Below, one piece after another: positions 54,580 through 64,000 of a stretch of 64,000 bases of DNA. The position numbers and the translations under genes were made by a program. Origin of the DNA: Ischnura elegans (lineage: Eukaryota; Arthropoda; Insecta; Odonata; Coenagrionidae); NCBI RefSeq assembly GCF_921293095.1, contig NC_060251.1, positions 98,628,566 through 98,692,565 on the forward strand, in the 5' to 3' direction. The first letter of the stretch is position 1; every line of letters begins with the position of its first letter. A model generated the notes under the pieces. The model was not told the DNA's origin, made no database searches, and saw nothing but the letters and a program-made list of their open reading frames with translations.

Positions 54580-54706
54580 ATGACGTCATCACGGCGAGTA
54601 GACTTGTAGGTGAGGGGGGGAGAAATTCGCGGCGAAGCGGGGTCGAGCCGCTACCCCGGCCACCATGGCGTGGCAATCGCGTGACGTCAGGATAACAGCC
54701 AATCGG
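54580..54706 (+). promoter_or_regulatory. Left inverted repeat with CRE and CCAAT sites, upstream of the 52294-54073 gene
   Basis: CpG-rich block in AT-rich DNA: TGACGTCA at 54581-54588 and 54682-54689, GCCAATCGG at 54698-54706, and a second GCCAAT a few bases on. Relative to the - strand gene that starts at 54073, CCAAT is distal and the CRE palindrome proximal, a normal promoter order, about 500 bp from its ATG. Confidence 0.6.
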
Positions 54707-55281
54707 AATTGACTGCCAATGTCGTCTGCATATATTGCTGTATTCACGTATTACTTATTATTTTTTCTTATTTCCTTTAACCAGCGCGAATTTAGGGACA
54801 GGATTTTGTAGGGATCTTATAAGGATAGGGGTATTACTGCTTCAAATAAGTAAAAAAATCCGATTACGCTTCAAAATCCTTTATTTTGAGCTGGTGTCTG
54901 TACATGAAAAATCGTTATTACAACAGAAATTATTCTTTAACAAGCAGGACAGGAGTCCACAAAATTCACACGTCAAGCGGATAAGGATTAGTTTGTAAGA
55001 ATTAATTGGAACGAAACTCCCACGTACCACTCGTACGTTCTACCAGTCTAAACTAACATTGTAAAAAGTTAGGAAAGCTCAAATCAATAAACATGGGTTG
55101 CAACCAACATACACATTAAAATAATATTTATACATTGAAAATCTAGTCATTATATTAACAAATAAGCTTCCATCATAACAATTAATGTACAAAATTTTAT
55201 TGTAAATATCAGGCTATATACCGTAATGTGTACTACAGTATAATGTCCTACGTTTGATGCAATATAATTAAATTAGAAGTT

Positions 55282-55652
55282 GAAACGAAAACCAAATACT
55301 GTTTCACAAACTTTTTATTTGCTATCAAGACAAATTGTCTTGGTAATGATGTTGAAACTAGTTGATAGCATTAGTAAAATAAGAGATTGCAATATTTCCA
55401 CTGAGTTTTATTATGACACTACGTACCTGTTCCGTCGTTACAAACAACGTTATCAAGTGTGATCAAGCAACACCTGATAATGTCGTTTGTAATGACGAAA
55501 TGTTAGTGTCATAATAAAAGTAGGTGAAAATATTGCAATGTCTTATTTTACTAATATTAAGAACTTCCACCATATCGTGCCCAACATCATACAAGATAGT
55601 TGATACCAAATAAAAAGTTTTTGGAACAGTACTTGGTTTTTGTTTCACCATG
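55282..55652. repeat. Foldback element, family A, copy 3 (longest)
   Basis: The whole 370 bp folds. The outer arms read AACCAAATACTGTTTCACAA on the left and, inverted, AACCAAGTACTGTTCCAAAA, then CTTTTTATTTG, TATCAA, TTAGTAAAATAAGA and TTGCAATATTT. The centre is a long hairpin around TTATCAAGTGTGATCAAGCAACACCTGATAATG. Copies 1 and 2 keep only inner parts, so this copy defines the family ends. Confidence 0.85.
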
Positions 55653-56383
55653 AATATTTCATCATTCTACTAAGTAACGCCCAAATCAGTTGAGTTTAAA
55701 TGAGAAGGCTTCAGACATATTGGTAAGGGTGGAAATCAAATTGGAAATGGGAAGAATTCACTCAGGCAGATGATTCTCGGTAGCCTACTGAACCCGGTCG
55801 GCTACAGATGATGTTCGGTTGTCAACCAAATCGAGATTGTTACTGACGATTTTTAGTTGCCTACCAAACATGGTAAGATGTTTCAAAAAGCATATAGCCT
55901 ACTGTAACCGGTTGGAAAAATTTTCAGCTGCAGTTATCCATTCATATCTCAAAGTGCATTCGTATCAATGAAAAGTAATAAAGTGAATCTTTCCTATTTC
56001 CAATTTGGTTTCCACATACACTATTATGGCTGAATCTCTCAAATGTACTTATCATGCATCAAACTTAGGAGATTATACTGCACTGTGCAGTGTAGAGTAA
56101 GATGAACAGAAAACCACTACTAATCCATGGTATCTCATTCCAGTTTTTAATCCATATTGCACAAAATTAGTAATCAAATCAAAATTTCAAAACACAGGAG
56201 AAATTACTGTAGAGAAAGGGATGTTATTACATTTCACTTGAATTGAGGTGACTTTTGGAGTTGAAGTAAAGCCAAGGTACAAAACATATTATTATGAAAA
56301 TATCTTACCATTGTCAATAATGTCATATGATTTAAGACTCCCTTACAAATTCGACTGTGCTTTATTGTTAGGATTATGTACAT

Positions 56384-56613
56384 ATGCAGTAAAACCTCTA
56401 TGCAGTGAACCTCTTTACATCATAAACCTCCACACTTCATACCACCCCTGCGGTCAGTTTTACATGTAAATTTATAGGCAAACCTCTTTATCTCATAAAA
56501 CCTCCACTTATCATACCAAGGAGATACTCCCGAGACAGCCTAACTACCTCCAAACATCAAATTGCCCAAATTTTGGTCCCCTCCATTACGATGTAAAGAG
56601 GTTTTACTGTATA
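56384..56613. mobile_element. Tc1/pogo-type MITE with CAGTAAAACCTC ends
   Basis: TATGCAGTAAAACCTCTATG at the left; GATGTAAAGAGGTTTTACTGTATA at the right. The ends are inverted and bordered by TA-rich sequence. CAGTAAAACCTC ends are of the pogo/Tigger style. A further AACCTCTTT...TCATAAA block is repeated inside (56410 and 56480). Confidence 0.75.
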
Positions 56614-57084
56614 ATTGAGGATCTTAGAAACCAAGAAAGATAAGTGCAATTAATTACCAAGAATTATCAGCTATTATCTAAAAAAATTGCACTAGTCCCC
56701 CTAGGCTTCTATGGTCCTCATTTGTTATGTAAAATGAATGACTAAATGAATTAATCTAAAAAATCTTTACACGTGAGAATACAACTCAAAGCAAATTAGC
56801 AGTAGGAACACTCGTGTATTTAAAAATTTTGACTGCAGTAAATTTTCAACAGTCTGACTGAACTATTAGCATTTCTTTACTACCTCCTTTAGGCAAGTTT
56901 CATTTGAGATATGAAGTTATAATTTTCACATTTATGCTGACAAATAGATGAGATTCACTTGTCTAGCAATTCATTTCTTCCCACGATAATATCTCCCTTG
57001 ATAAATGCAGTTATACTGATTAAATAATTCATATTCCCCCAACATCAATAAGGACATAGGTATTTACTTCCTAACCATAAATAC

Positions 57085-57540
57085 CAAGGGCAGGAAACAG
57101 TATAATCTCATCTTCTGAAATCCATCACTTAGAAAACCAGATTATCAATGCACTATATAATAAAATGGAAGTTGCTACAATATTTTTCGATTTCTCAAAA
57201 GTTTTTAACACTGTGGACCACCAATTGATACTCAATAAACTTGACTTGATGGTTTTTGTGTCATAGCTAATTTTGATTGAAACCTACTTGTCGGACCAAA
57301 TTCAATTTGTCATTACCTCAGGAAATGGTGTAACTTTCATTTGCCTGGGTACAGGCCTAAAGCAAGTAGTTCCATTAGGCTCCTTCCCTGTGCCTATCCT
57401 ATCACTTTTACACATAAATGATCATATAAATAGTTTTCTACAAATAAATGGTTCCAATCCATTCCCTATGCTGTTGACACCAATATGTATATTGTTCTCA
57501 CAGCAACAATAATTTTGGAGAATTGAAAGAAAAATGCAAA
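57085..57540 (+). mobile_element. LINE reverse-transcriptase fragment
   Basis: Frames on the + strand show MEVATIFFDFSKVFNTVDHQ (first aspartate region), then LIETYLSDQIQFVITSGNGV, VVPLGSFPVPILSLLHINDH (from the PQGS.LGP.LF..YINDL motif) and, in another frame, YAVDTNMYIVL, corresponding to the YADDT catalytic box with A-V-D in place of A-D-D. Frame changes and stops show it is dead. It belongs to the CR1/jockey group and lies nested in the P-like relic, opposite in orientation. Confidence 0.8.
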
Positions 57541-58269
57541 AAGTGAGTCATACTTTCTCTACCTATCTCATTGAATACATTGGAGTTCCTCGTCTAACAA
57601 TAAGACAATGGCCATTTTTATAGATCAAAAAAAGAAGCATTTAGGCTATGAATTTTTTAAAAACATGATACCCTTTACTGTCCTTTGTTCAAAAAGTTGG
57701 CTGTATTACCACTGCCATGCAAAAATTAGAGGTTTTGGTACTCATTGTCTTTAAGTAATGGTTATTTTATTAAAGTTGGTAGCAATAACTGTAACTATAC
57801 TGTTTTCACTAATATTTCTCATATCTTGCTCACTAAGGGTGAGGCCTTAAGACAAAGTTTCATTACACTTCCCTATAAGACAGAGAAAAGAATGTCTCAT
57901 AAGATACAAAGAAATAATATCTCCTTCATCTTATACAGAAAACAGCATGTTTACATATTCCCATCGTTGATTGTTGAAATAAATCAGGCCATTATATGTA
58001 CCGAATAATTTTGTAAGGTGTGCTAAGAATGTTGGCTATGTTGTGTAATCTGACTGATGTGTTCTATTGAATCTTGGTGCATGAGTAATTAAACAGACTA
58101 AATGAGTAACAGGGAAAGATACTTTCCAAAAAACCATACCACACAACTTTGAAAACATCAGGAGAGGTACAGGCTAATGCTTGGTCAGAGAAATGCAATT
58201 TGATAAATAAAATATCTGACATAATATAGAAATACCCACTATAGAGACTGCACAGAATTGGCGAATCAC

Positions 58270-59475
58270 AAATATATCAACTTTTTCAATACCTTCTTCC
58301 TAAAATTCCAGATGCTGACATTTATCATGCAAGGGGCCACAAGATTTCCATTCGAGTTCTTCTATTGGGCACTTCCATTAAAGCTGCAAAACTGCTTTAT
58401 GAATTGAACGATTTCTGCAGTCACACTCACACCATCAATCCACCCTGCAATAGACAGTAAAAATAACATGGATGTCTCCCTTACTAAATTCATCTATTTA
58501 CAGTTTCTCATATCTATATGAAATCATACTCACCTAACCGAACAAAAATGTCCAAATGGAGAAGACCGTAATCGACAGAATACATGGGCGGCAAGGCTCC
58601 CTTTCATTTCCTCTATTCACCTAGGATTATGAGCAGAGGTGGATATCTTGGGGAAGTGAACGATATTCCCAGTGAGTCTTCTACTCAGATTCACAGTCTC
58701 CTCATCGTGGGTCTATTTTCCAACTCTTGTAATAGCTACACCACCAACTGTCATCTACAACAAATGTATAATTAATTATGGTTATTTACATAATAATGAC
58801 AATTTTGAAATATTTGCTAATGTATATAAATTATAAATAACGTAGATAATTACCTCTTCTTTATTGTCATATTCCATGAACATGTTTCGTGAGCACTTCA
58901 GGAGATGTGGAGGGTCATCGATGGTGAACATTTTTTCACCCGCAAATCTGAAATAAAGATAGGATATCTTTGCCAAAGTGTTGGAGGAATAGAAAGGACT
59001 ATCTTCAAAGGGATTACTCATCACGCCAGCTTCCCTAATATAATTATCTTATAGTGAATGACTGTCTCTCGCATGGAAGAAAATAATGACCTGATAGTAC
59101 TTGAGTCCCCACCCTTTGCACTTGCATTTACCCCGTCATAACACCATTTACAGCACATATATAGTATGACACTAATGAAAACAATCCACAGATACTACCA
59201 GAACATAAGAATATAATACGCTAAGTACGATATGTCACATAAAAACAGATTGTTTCATTAATTTTGAAAGTGAATTGGAAAAACAGGGATAAACAGCGGA
59301 ACCGCCGCAGTCACCTACTGGCTTTCAGTGCATTAATTGCCAACTTATACTATAGGATTCTTTCACTTTGTACTTACAGATGTTCATTCCGAGGACATGA
59401 ATGCAATTTGATAGGGCTATCAGGAGTTTTCCGCGCGCCGTATCCAAAAGCATGACAACGTTGAGACGAAGGCAT
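58270..59475 (-). pseudogene. THAP/P-element transposase remnant
   Basis: Exon 1 (59475-59378) reads MPSSQRCHAFGYGARKTPDS, PIKLHSCPRNEHL: the start of a THAP zinc finger (C..FGC...KLHSFPRNEHL) with Tyr in place of the second Cys. It ends at a GTAAGT donor. The next piece (58947-58854) reads FAGEKMFTIDDPPHLLKCSR, the DPPHLLK..RN motif of P transposases. Farther on are RRLTGNIVHFPK, then VTAEIVQFIKQFCSFNGS and NGNLVAPCMINVSIWNF, resembling TAEFI...LFDSFNGS and NGKPL...S.H..FW in the family. The second half of the THAP finger is missing and frames between pieces contain stops. Splicing exon 1 to 58947 and 58754 would keep the frame for a 77-residue product, which may be chance. Confidence 0.65.
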
Positions 59476-59525
59476 GTTTAGATTCAAACGATTACAAACG
59501 GTTTGCTGTTGTCTGCTAGTCGCTG

Positions 59526-59649
59526 CCGATTGGCTGTTACCCTGACGTCACGCGATTGCCACGCCACGGTGGCCGGGGTAGCGGCTCGACCCCGCTTCGC
59601 CGCGAATTTCTCCCCCCCTCACCTACAAGTCTACTCGCCGTGACGTCAT
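59526..59649 (-). promoter_or_regulatory. Right inverted repeat with CRE and CCAAT sites, upstream of PELP1
   Basis: Inverse copy of 54580-54706. CCGATTGGC lies at 59526-59534, TGACGTCA at 59543-59550 and 59641-59648, the last ~95 bp before the PELP1 ATG. It also lies 51 bp upstream of the THAP-like ATG on the other strand, so it sits in a divergent arrangement. CCAAT plus CRE in a CpG-rich block is a plausible TATA-less promoter. Confidence 0.62.
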
Positions 59650-59742
59650 TAAAAAATCGAGAAGCGAGTAGCGTAAAACATATGAAGTTCAAATGTGTTT
59701 GGCGTTTTGCTTGCTTGCACTCCACGTGCGTTCCTACGAGAA

Positions 59743-60474
59743 ATGGATAATTTAATAGATTTGTTTCATAGCGTTTCTGTGTCACCATGGCGCGACAAGT
59801 ATTTGAGTGATTTTTTATGTGGATGTTCTGAGCACCAAGCGTTTATTGGCCGTGTAGGTGTTTAGTTGGTAAAAATGCTTTGTTAAATGACATTAACCCT
59901 GAATACGCTTTTTAATAGCATAAGCTATTCTTTCATAGAACCCTCCTAAGTTGGCGCAGGTTGCCGCAGATATAAATGCTAAACTTAACAGCGCAACGAA
60001 CAGGTAGGTGTACTATCGTGATAGCCGACCCTTGTAACTTGAAAACTGAAGTCACAGCTCTGTTTGGTATCAATTCCTTCTCACCGTTACAGTCCTACTT
60101 GTACTCGGCATCGCTTGATTTCTTTGTAGGACCGAAGGATTGTTCCTGCTCAAAACATTCTTGACGCAATGCCCTGATGAGATATTTTGTCAGAATGCCT
60201 TTTCCTGGGTGTCGCAAGCCTTAATTTCTGCGGAAGGGAAATCAAATGAGTCAAATACTCGAAAAATCTCACCAGCTATGCCCTTAACCGTTTTAAGTAA
60301 GTGCGTTTGTGTTGAACGGTCTGATTTTTCTTTTATGATTTGTCTTTTATTAAATCGTCTTCACGTATTTCAGGGGATATTATCGAATTATCTGGCCAGT
60401 TTCCTACCGTTGTGAAGCAGTTGTTACCTGTCCTTTCAAAACTGTTACGGCAGTTAACGGGACACCAAATTCAG
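59743..60474 (+). CDS. PELP1: PELP1 / RIX1-domain protein, 5' exons (continues past the window)
   Basis: Exons 59743-59853, 59939-60003, 60130-60296 and 60374-60474 join in frame at GT-AG sites and encode ~148 residues. The start is MDNLIDLFHSVSVSPWRDKY. The match to vertebrate PELP1 is in the RIX1 domain: INAKLNSATNRTEGLFLLKT, FLTQCPDEIFCQNAFSWVSQ, then across an intron VLRDIIELSGQFPTVVKQLL against VLRDLLRYAAQLPAL. PELP1 is the scaffold of the nucleolar complex with WDR18 and TEX10 needed for pre-60S ribosome maturation and ITS2 processing. The last exon seen ends CAG|GTATTG at phase 0, and no later exon is recognisable up to 64000, so the next intron exceeds 3.5 kb. The donor of exon 1 was chosen (CGT|GTAGGT) because it keeps phase; TAG|GTGTTT would not. 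Confidence 0.85.
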
Positions 60475-61290
60475 GTATTGGCTCGCTGTATTCCATGATA
60501 ATTTTAAAGAGACTAGCATGTGTACTTGAAGTTGCTCATTGCCAATTGAAATGGTACGAGTAACTCTTCTTGTGGAAGGGGTGTTTAACTTCATATCAAA
60601 TACCTGTAAGTCTTATTCTCTGGTACGGTGTACTTACGAATAGTTATGCGAATGCGTTGAAGCAATGTGCCAGGAACGTATCTAAAACCAAAAACCGGGG
60701 TAAAGAATGTTAAAATATTATGTGGGTTTTCATAATAAATATAGTTATTGTGTAACATTCGATGAATGAGCGGTGAAATAGGCAAGCCAACCACAATGCA
60801 ATCGATGTTAGAAGAAACTATTGGCCTATGCCTAACTCCCTTATGTAATGTACCTTAAGTTACCAACTAAATTGCAGAAGGAAAAGAATACATCTTTTAC
60901 TCACTTCTGCATGTAGAAAAAATGAGGAATAACTTGTCACTGTCCTGAGTAGAGAAAATGAATTCCTGAAGAATATTCCAAATCATTTTATGCCTTGGAA
61001 CTGGTTGCGATACAGAATTAGCAATTGTCTAGAAAAAAGATGTCCACAGACCGTCGCTGGAGGAGGCCATTGAAAGGAGAAGAAATTTAAATTGTTTGAC
61101 AGGGGTAAATGTTCATTTTTATGATGAAGTTAGGTAGTTTGGACAAGTTTTGCTGTAAATGAAGCATTTACATAGAAAAATATATCTGGATCTTTCTTAT
61201 AGGATAGTATCCCATTTCTTAAAGAACAGTAAAGTTGGTTTCGTTAGTGGTAGCCCATGTTGCCCTGATGATGATGATGATGATTTCAGG
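60475..61290. other. PELP1 intron, no feature recognised
   Basis: AT-rich, with a small (GAT)n run at 61268-61282. Frames on either strand are short and unrecognised. Confidence 0.45.
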
Positions 61291-61292
61291 AT

Positions 61293-61445
61293 TCTTCATC
61301 CTTCCACTTTCATACCTCTCCCTAGAGCTGTCTCCAGGCTCCTTAATCGTGGCGGTGCCTCCTTCCTTGTACTTCCATTTGTCCTCCCTTCTCCTGTGGT
61401 CCAGGAATAAATTACTTGGACTTATGAGCCTGGCCCTAGGAGTGT
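61293..61445 (+). repeat. ~150-bp repeat, unit 1
   Basis: Direct repeat of 61861-62010. Shared blocks: CTTCCACTT, CATRCCTCTCCC, AGGCTCCTTA, CTCCCTTCTCCTGTGGTC and ATAAATTACTTGGACT.ATGAGCCTGGCCC. The two are about 85% identical. Confidence 0.75.
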
Positions 61446-61860
61446 GATCATGTGATCGACCCAGGTTCTGTTACCATTGTAAATGAAGCACTTATCTTGA
61501 TATAAATCTTCAAATCATTCTTCTCATGGGTTGATTTCCTGTTTCTCTGGGAGCAAGAAATCTGGATTCACCAATGGTAACTTGTGTCACCTTAGTGACA
61601 GAATGAGATTCCCTTTCCTAATGCTTTCATCTCTACCCCATAGTCGTCATCAGGCTCATAATTTGGCGTCACCAGGAAGCTCAGCAACCGGGAAAAATCC
61701 AGAATAGTGCGTGAATTTTTAGTCCTTGATATTCATGAATATTTGCTCCATCCGGGAATTTCAAAATCTTTTATTTCTGCATCTACATAATACCCTGTAA
61801 GCCGCCTAAAAGGTGTATGGCATTTCAAATTCATTTCACATAAAATTTTGCCTATTTCCC

Positions 61861-62010
61861 TCATTCTTCCACTTCCATGCCTCTCCCCAGAGGTGTCTGC
61901 AGGCTCCTTATTCATGGCAGTGCCGCCTTCGTTTTTCCTCCATTAGTCCTCCCTTCTCCTGTGGTCTGGGAATAAATTACTTGGACTCATGAGCCTGGCC
62001 CCAGGAGTGT
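61861..62010 (+). repeat. ~150-bp repeat, unit 2
   Basis: Second copy of 61293-61445, 570 bp downstream in the same orientation. Neither unit has obvious inverted ends, so this may be a retroposed UTR or part of a larger unknown element. Confidence 0.75.
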
Positions 62011-62014
62011 ATCC

Positions 62015-62735
62015 CTGTGGGATTGCACAGAAAACACCCATTTTCTGGCGTTTGTTATGATTATTAGTGCAGTGGCTTAGTAGAATTTTTACAGCTGCAT
62101 CGAATGGTAAAATTCCTGACAAGAAAACAGAATAGAAATTTTTAGCAATTTTGACTCCAGTAAGATTAAAAAACACAAAGAATAAAATGACAGATGACGT
62201 CAACATCTACTTATGAGGTCATAGCAGCATCTTTGCTTGCATTGATTAAATTTTAATTTCAAGTACAATTCGTGGTAACTAACCTATTCCTTGTCCTTGC
62301 AAATACTTAAATATAATATTATTTAAAAGTATTGAAATAATTTTGGGTGTTTTAAAATTCTTATCTATCGCAGTAATAACATAAGATTGACCTGGAATTT
62401 TGTAGAAATTTTCCAGGAAAACCGGGAATTATGCATGAATTTTAAGTTTTGATTGGACGGACACCCTGTTCACCTCTTTCCTTTTATTCCTTTCCTCCCT
62501 TCTCCACGTCATGGTGCAGAATGGAGAAGTCGCACTTGTACCCTGCCTCGAGGGTGCATTCGTTTGGGTTCCCTGCAGCATTCCAATCAACCTTTAAATG
62601 GAGTACTCTTCCACAATTTTATACATCACTCTTCATGTTTCAATTCAGACTAGTCATGAATACAACCTAATTTTAAGTATACCAAGACTAGCCACAGTGA
62701 TCTGTCCGGTTGTGTCCACAAATATCCACAGCGAG
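62015..62735. other. PELP1 intron, no feature recognised
   Basis: No recognisable gene; frames at 62449-62670 in two registers overlap and lack similarity. The segment 62676-62740 already resembles the leader of the tRNA-like repeat (GTATACC.AGACTAGCC at 40861). Confidence 0.4.
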
Positions 62736-62742
62736 GAATGAT

Positions 62743-62818
62743 GCCTCGGTGGGTTAACTGGCAAAAGCACTCGACTGGAAATCGGGGTACATATCTGGGT
62801 TTGAATCCTGGTCAAGGC
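62743..62818 (+). other. tRNA-like repeat, third copy (single)
   Basis: GCCTCGGTGGGTTAACTGGC, then AAAGCACTCGACTGGAAATC and GGGTTTGAATCCTGGTCAAG match the cores at 40950 and 41097. It is flanked by TCCACAAATATCCACAGCG before and GATGATTTTTTCTTTG-like sequence after. There is a 4-base insertion before the T arm. This copy is not palindromic, so it shows the basic unit of the family. Confidence 0.65.
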
Positions 62819-62824
62819 GAATGA

Positions 62825-63615
62825 TTTTTTCTTTGCGGATTTTTTGTGCAATAAATACAACTGATTCAGGCATGATAAAATAGAAGTTCTGCGTATTGAA
62901 ATGTAAGGTATTTGCACTTTTTCACAATTATTTTAATGCGTTCAATGCGTTTTGGCTTGCTGATCCATCATTTGATAACAGACGTCACGGTACATGAGAA
63001 CATCTTATACTTCTCCAACCCATGGCCTTCCCGTCTCTGTGATTTTTTTCCCAGTGTGGTTCTTCTTCAGCTATTACTAGAGTCCTTCTACCCTGAGTTT
63101 TTCGTATCTCTTTAGCTGTCTTTTTTTCTCACCGTCTTCCCCACTGTAAATGTGTTCCCCACCCCTTTCTCAAACTTCTCAAATCCTCCTACACCTCTTC
63201 CTCAAATGAATAAATGTGATGTTCTCATGTGCTGTGATGTTCTCATGTACTGTGATGTCTTGTACCAGACGGATGGTTCTGTGAACTGAAACATAGAAAC
63301 ATGAAAAATAATTATGGAAAAGTGCAACTAACTACCTTTCATTTCAATCAGACGGTCATAATCAGGTGCTAGGCATACATCTTTTTCATGGGAAGCAGGG
63401 GGCCTATTGTAGAGCTCTCACCGCTGGCAGTATTGAGAGAATGGTGGTATGACGCCATTGTTGTGAATCCAAAATTATCCCCAAATGTTTAATCTTTTGC
63501 TCTCTTCAATTGTTATTATTAATTTTGCATGAAGAACAGTCTTGTGCAAGATGAGACTGATGGATTTTTGGAAGTTTTATCATTAACTACTTAGTGATGT
63601 TGTATGAAGTATAAT
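62825..63615. other. No feature recognised
   Basis: T-rich sequence with a short duplicated GTGATGTTCTCATGT motif at 63219-63252. No credible gene. Confidence 0.4.
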
Positions 63616-63870
63616 TGTACAGTGAGTCCTCGTTTAACGTCACCTACCGTTCCTGAAAAATGTGACGATAAACGAAATGACGTTAATCGAAGCATAATAT
63701 CCCATAAAAACAATGTAAAAATTGAATATCGGTTCCTAGACGTCGCAATTCCTATGCGAAAAAATTTTAGCTTATCATAACTGAGGCATTTTTTACGATG
63801 GGAATGCCAAACTATGGCATAAATACGAGTTCCTGTCTTCATCGACGACAATAGCAGCAGTTACGTAAAC
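63615..63870 (+). mobile_element. pogo/Tigger-like element end
   Basis: TACAGTGAGTCCTCGTTTAACG at 63619 is the typical left end of pogo-type MITEs (CAGT...CTCGTTTAACG). It is followed by an inner inverted pair TGACGATAAACG / CGTTAATCG. A matching right end was not found, so the copy is truncated or extends beyond what I can recognise. Confidence 0.5.
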
Positions 63871-64000
63871 CCTTCTCCATATTTGCATCTTCCCGCATTT
63901 GCTTTTCGGCTTCGCTACAGTGCGGTCCAATGAATGCTACCAGACGCTACAGACCGGGGATCTGGTGCTCCGGTCCATAGGCCCTACCCTCGCTACGAGA

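Larger units (their letters stand above)
54580..59649 (-). mobile_element. P-element/THAP9-like transposon relic, ~5 kb
   Basis: Bounded by inverted repeats 54580-54706 and 59526-59649 that differ at only a few positions over ~125 bp. The interior encodes, on the - strand, a THAP-like first exon and several P-type transposase pieces. Both outer borders are TGACGTCA (54581-54588, 59641-59648). P elements make 8-bp duplications, so this palindrome may be the target duplication or the last bases of the repeat; similarity stops exactly there. A foldback (55282), a MITE (56384) and a LINE piece (57085) lie inside. The catalytic C-terminal half was not found. Confidence 0.68.

Noticed and set aside
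54501-54695. Coding frame across the left CRE/CCAAT repeat
   Set aside because: The same frame appears in the right copy on the other strand only because the repeat is duplicated; its continuation differs in each place.
1-64000. CRISPR arrays, operons or bacterial genes
   Set aside because: No regularly spaced short repeats and no compact gene strings; the splice-site structure is eukaryotic.
1-64000. LTR elements or endogenous viral copies
   Set aside because: No paired long direct repeats with TG...CA ends, and no gag-, protease- or capsid-like frames were recognised.
60475-64000. Further PELP1 exons
   Set aside because: No frame between splice sites continued the RIX1-domain match; they probably lie beyond the window.

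Overview
The window is AT-rich eukaryotic nuclear DNA. Its genes have short exons, GT-AG introns and one intron of about 15 kb, and they lie among many families of decayed transposable elements. Transib, P-like, hAT-type and mariner relics, Penelope-like and LINE fragments, and protein matches closer to animal than fungal or plant homologues point to an arthropod, probably an insect. The sequence alone does not settle the lineage.

Region by region: 1-28600 holds no host gene I can support. It contains mariner relics (1225-1640, 3545-3816), LINE 3' ends (4982-5160, 5640-6160, 18262-19005, 19105-19416), a Penelope-like fragment (6200-6950), a 2257-bp Transib element (8222-10478) with CACAGTG termini and a CGGCG target duplication, five copies of a ~300-bp hAT-type MITE with 8-bp target duplications, three copies of a ~640-bp TA-flanked MITE, and several perfect or near-perfect foldbacks. 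From 31079 to 47303 runs a complete DCUN1D (DCN1-like) gene on the + strand in five exons. Its last intron carries a 4.7-kb DNA transposon with ~1-kb inverted arms (32691-37365), a long LINE relic (38372-40640), a palindromic pair of tRNA-like repeats, and one orphan coding-like segment (44387-44740).

From 52294 to 60474 lie two head-to-head genes. On the - strand (52294-54073) is a complete five-exon gene for a 232-residue protein with a possible Cys/Asp-x-His catalytic arrangement; I know no name for it. On the + strand (59743 onward) is the 5' part of PELP1, a RIX1-complex ribosome-biogenesis factor that continues past the window. Between them sits a ~5-kb P-element/THAP9-like relic bounded by nearly identical ~125-bp inverted repeats. 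Each repeat carries TGACGTCA and CCAAT sites and lies just upstream of one host gene.

DCUN1D acts in cullin neddylation and PELP1 in pre-60S maturation, so the host genes do not form one pathway. What ties the window together is the layering of elements: MITEs inside mariner, Penelope-like and other MITE copies, and a P-like relic lodged in a divergent promoter.
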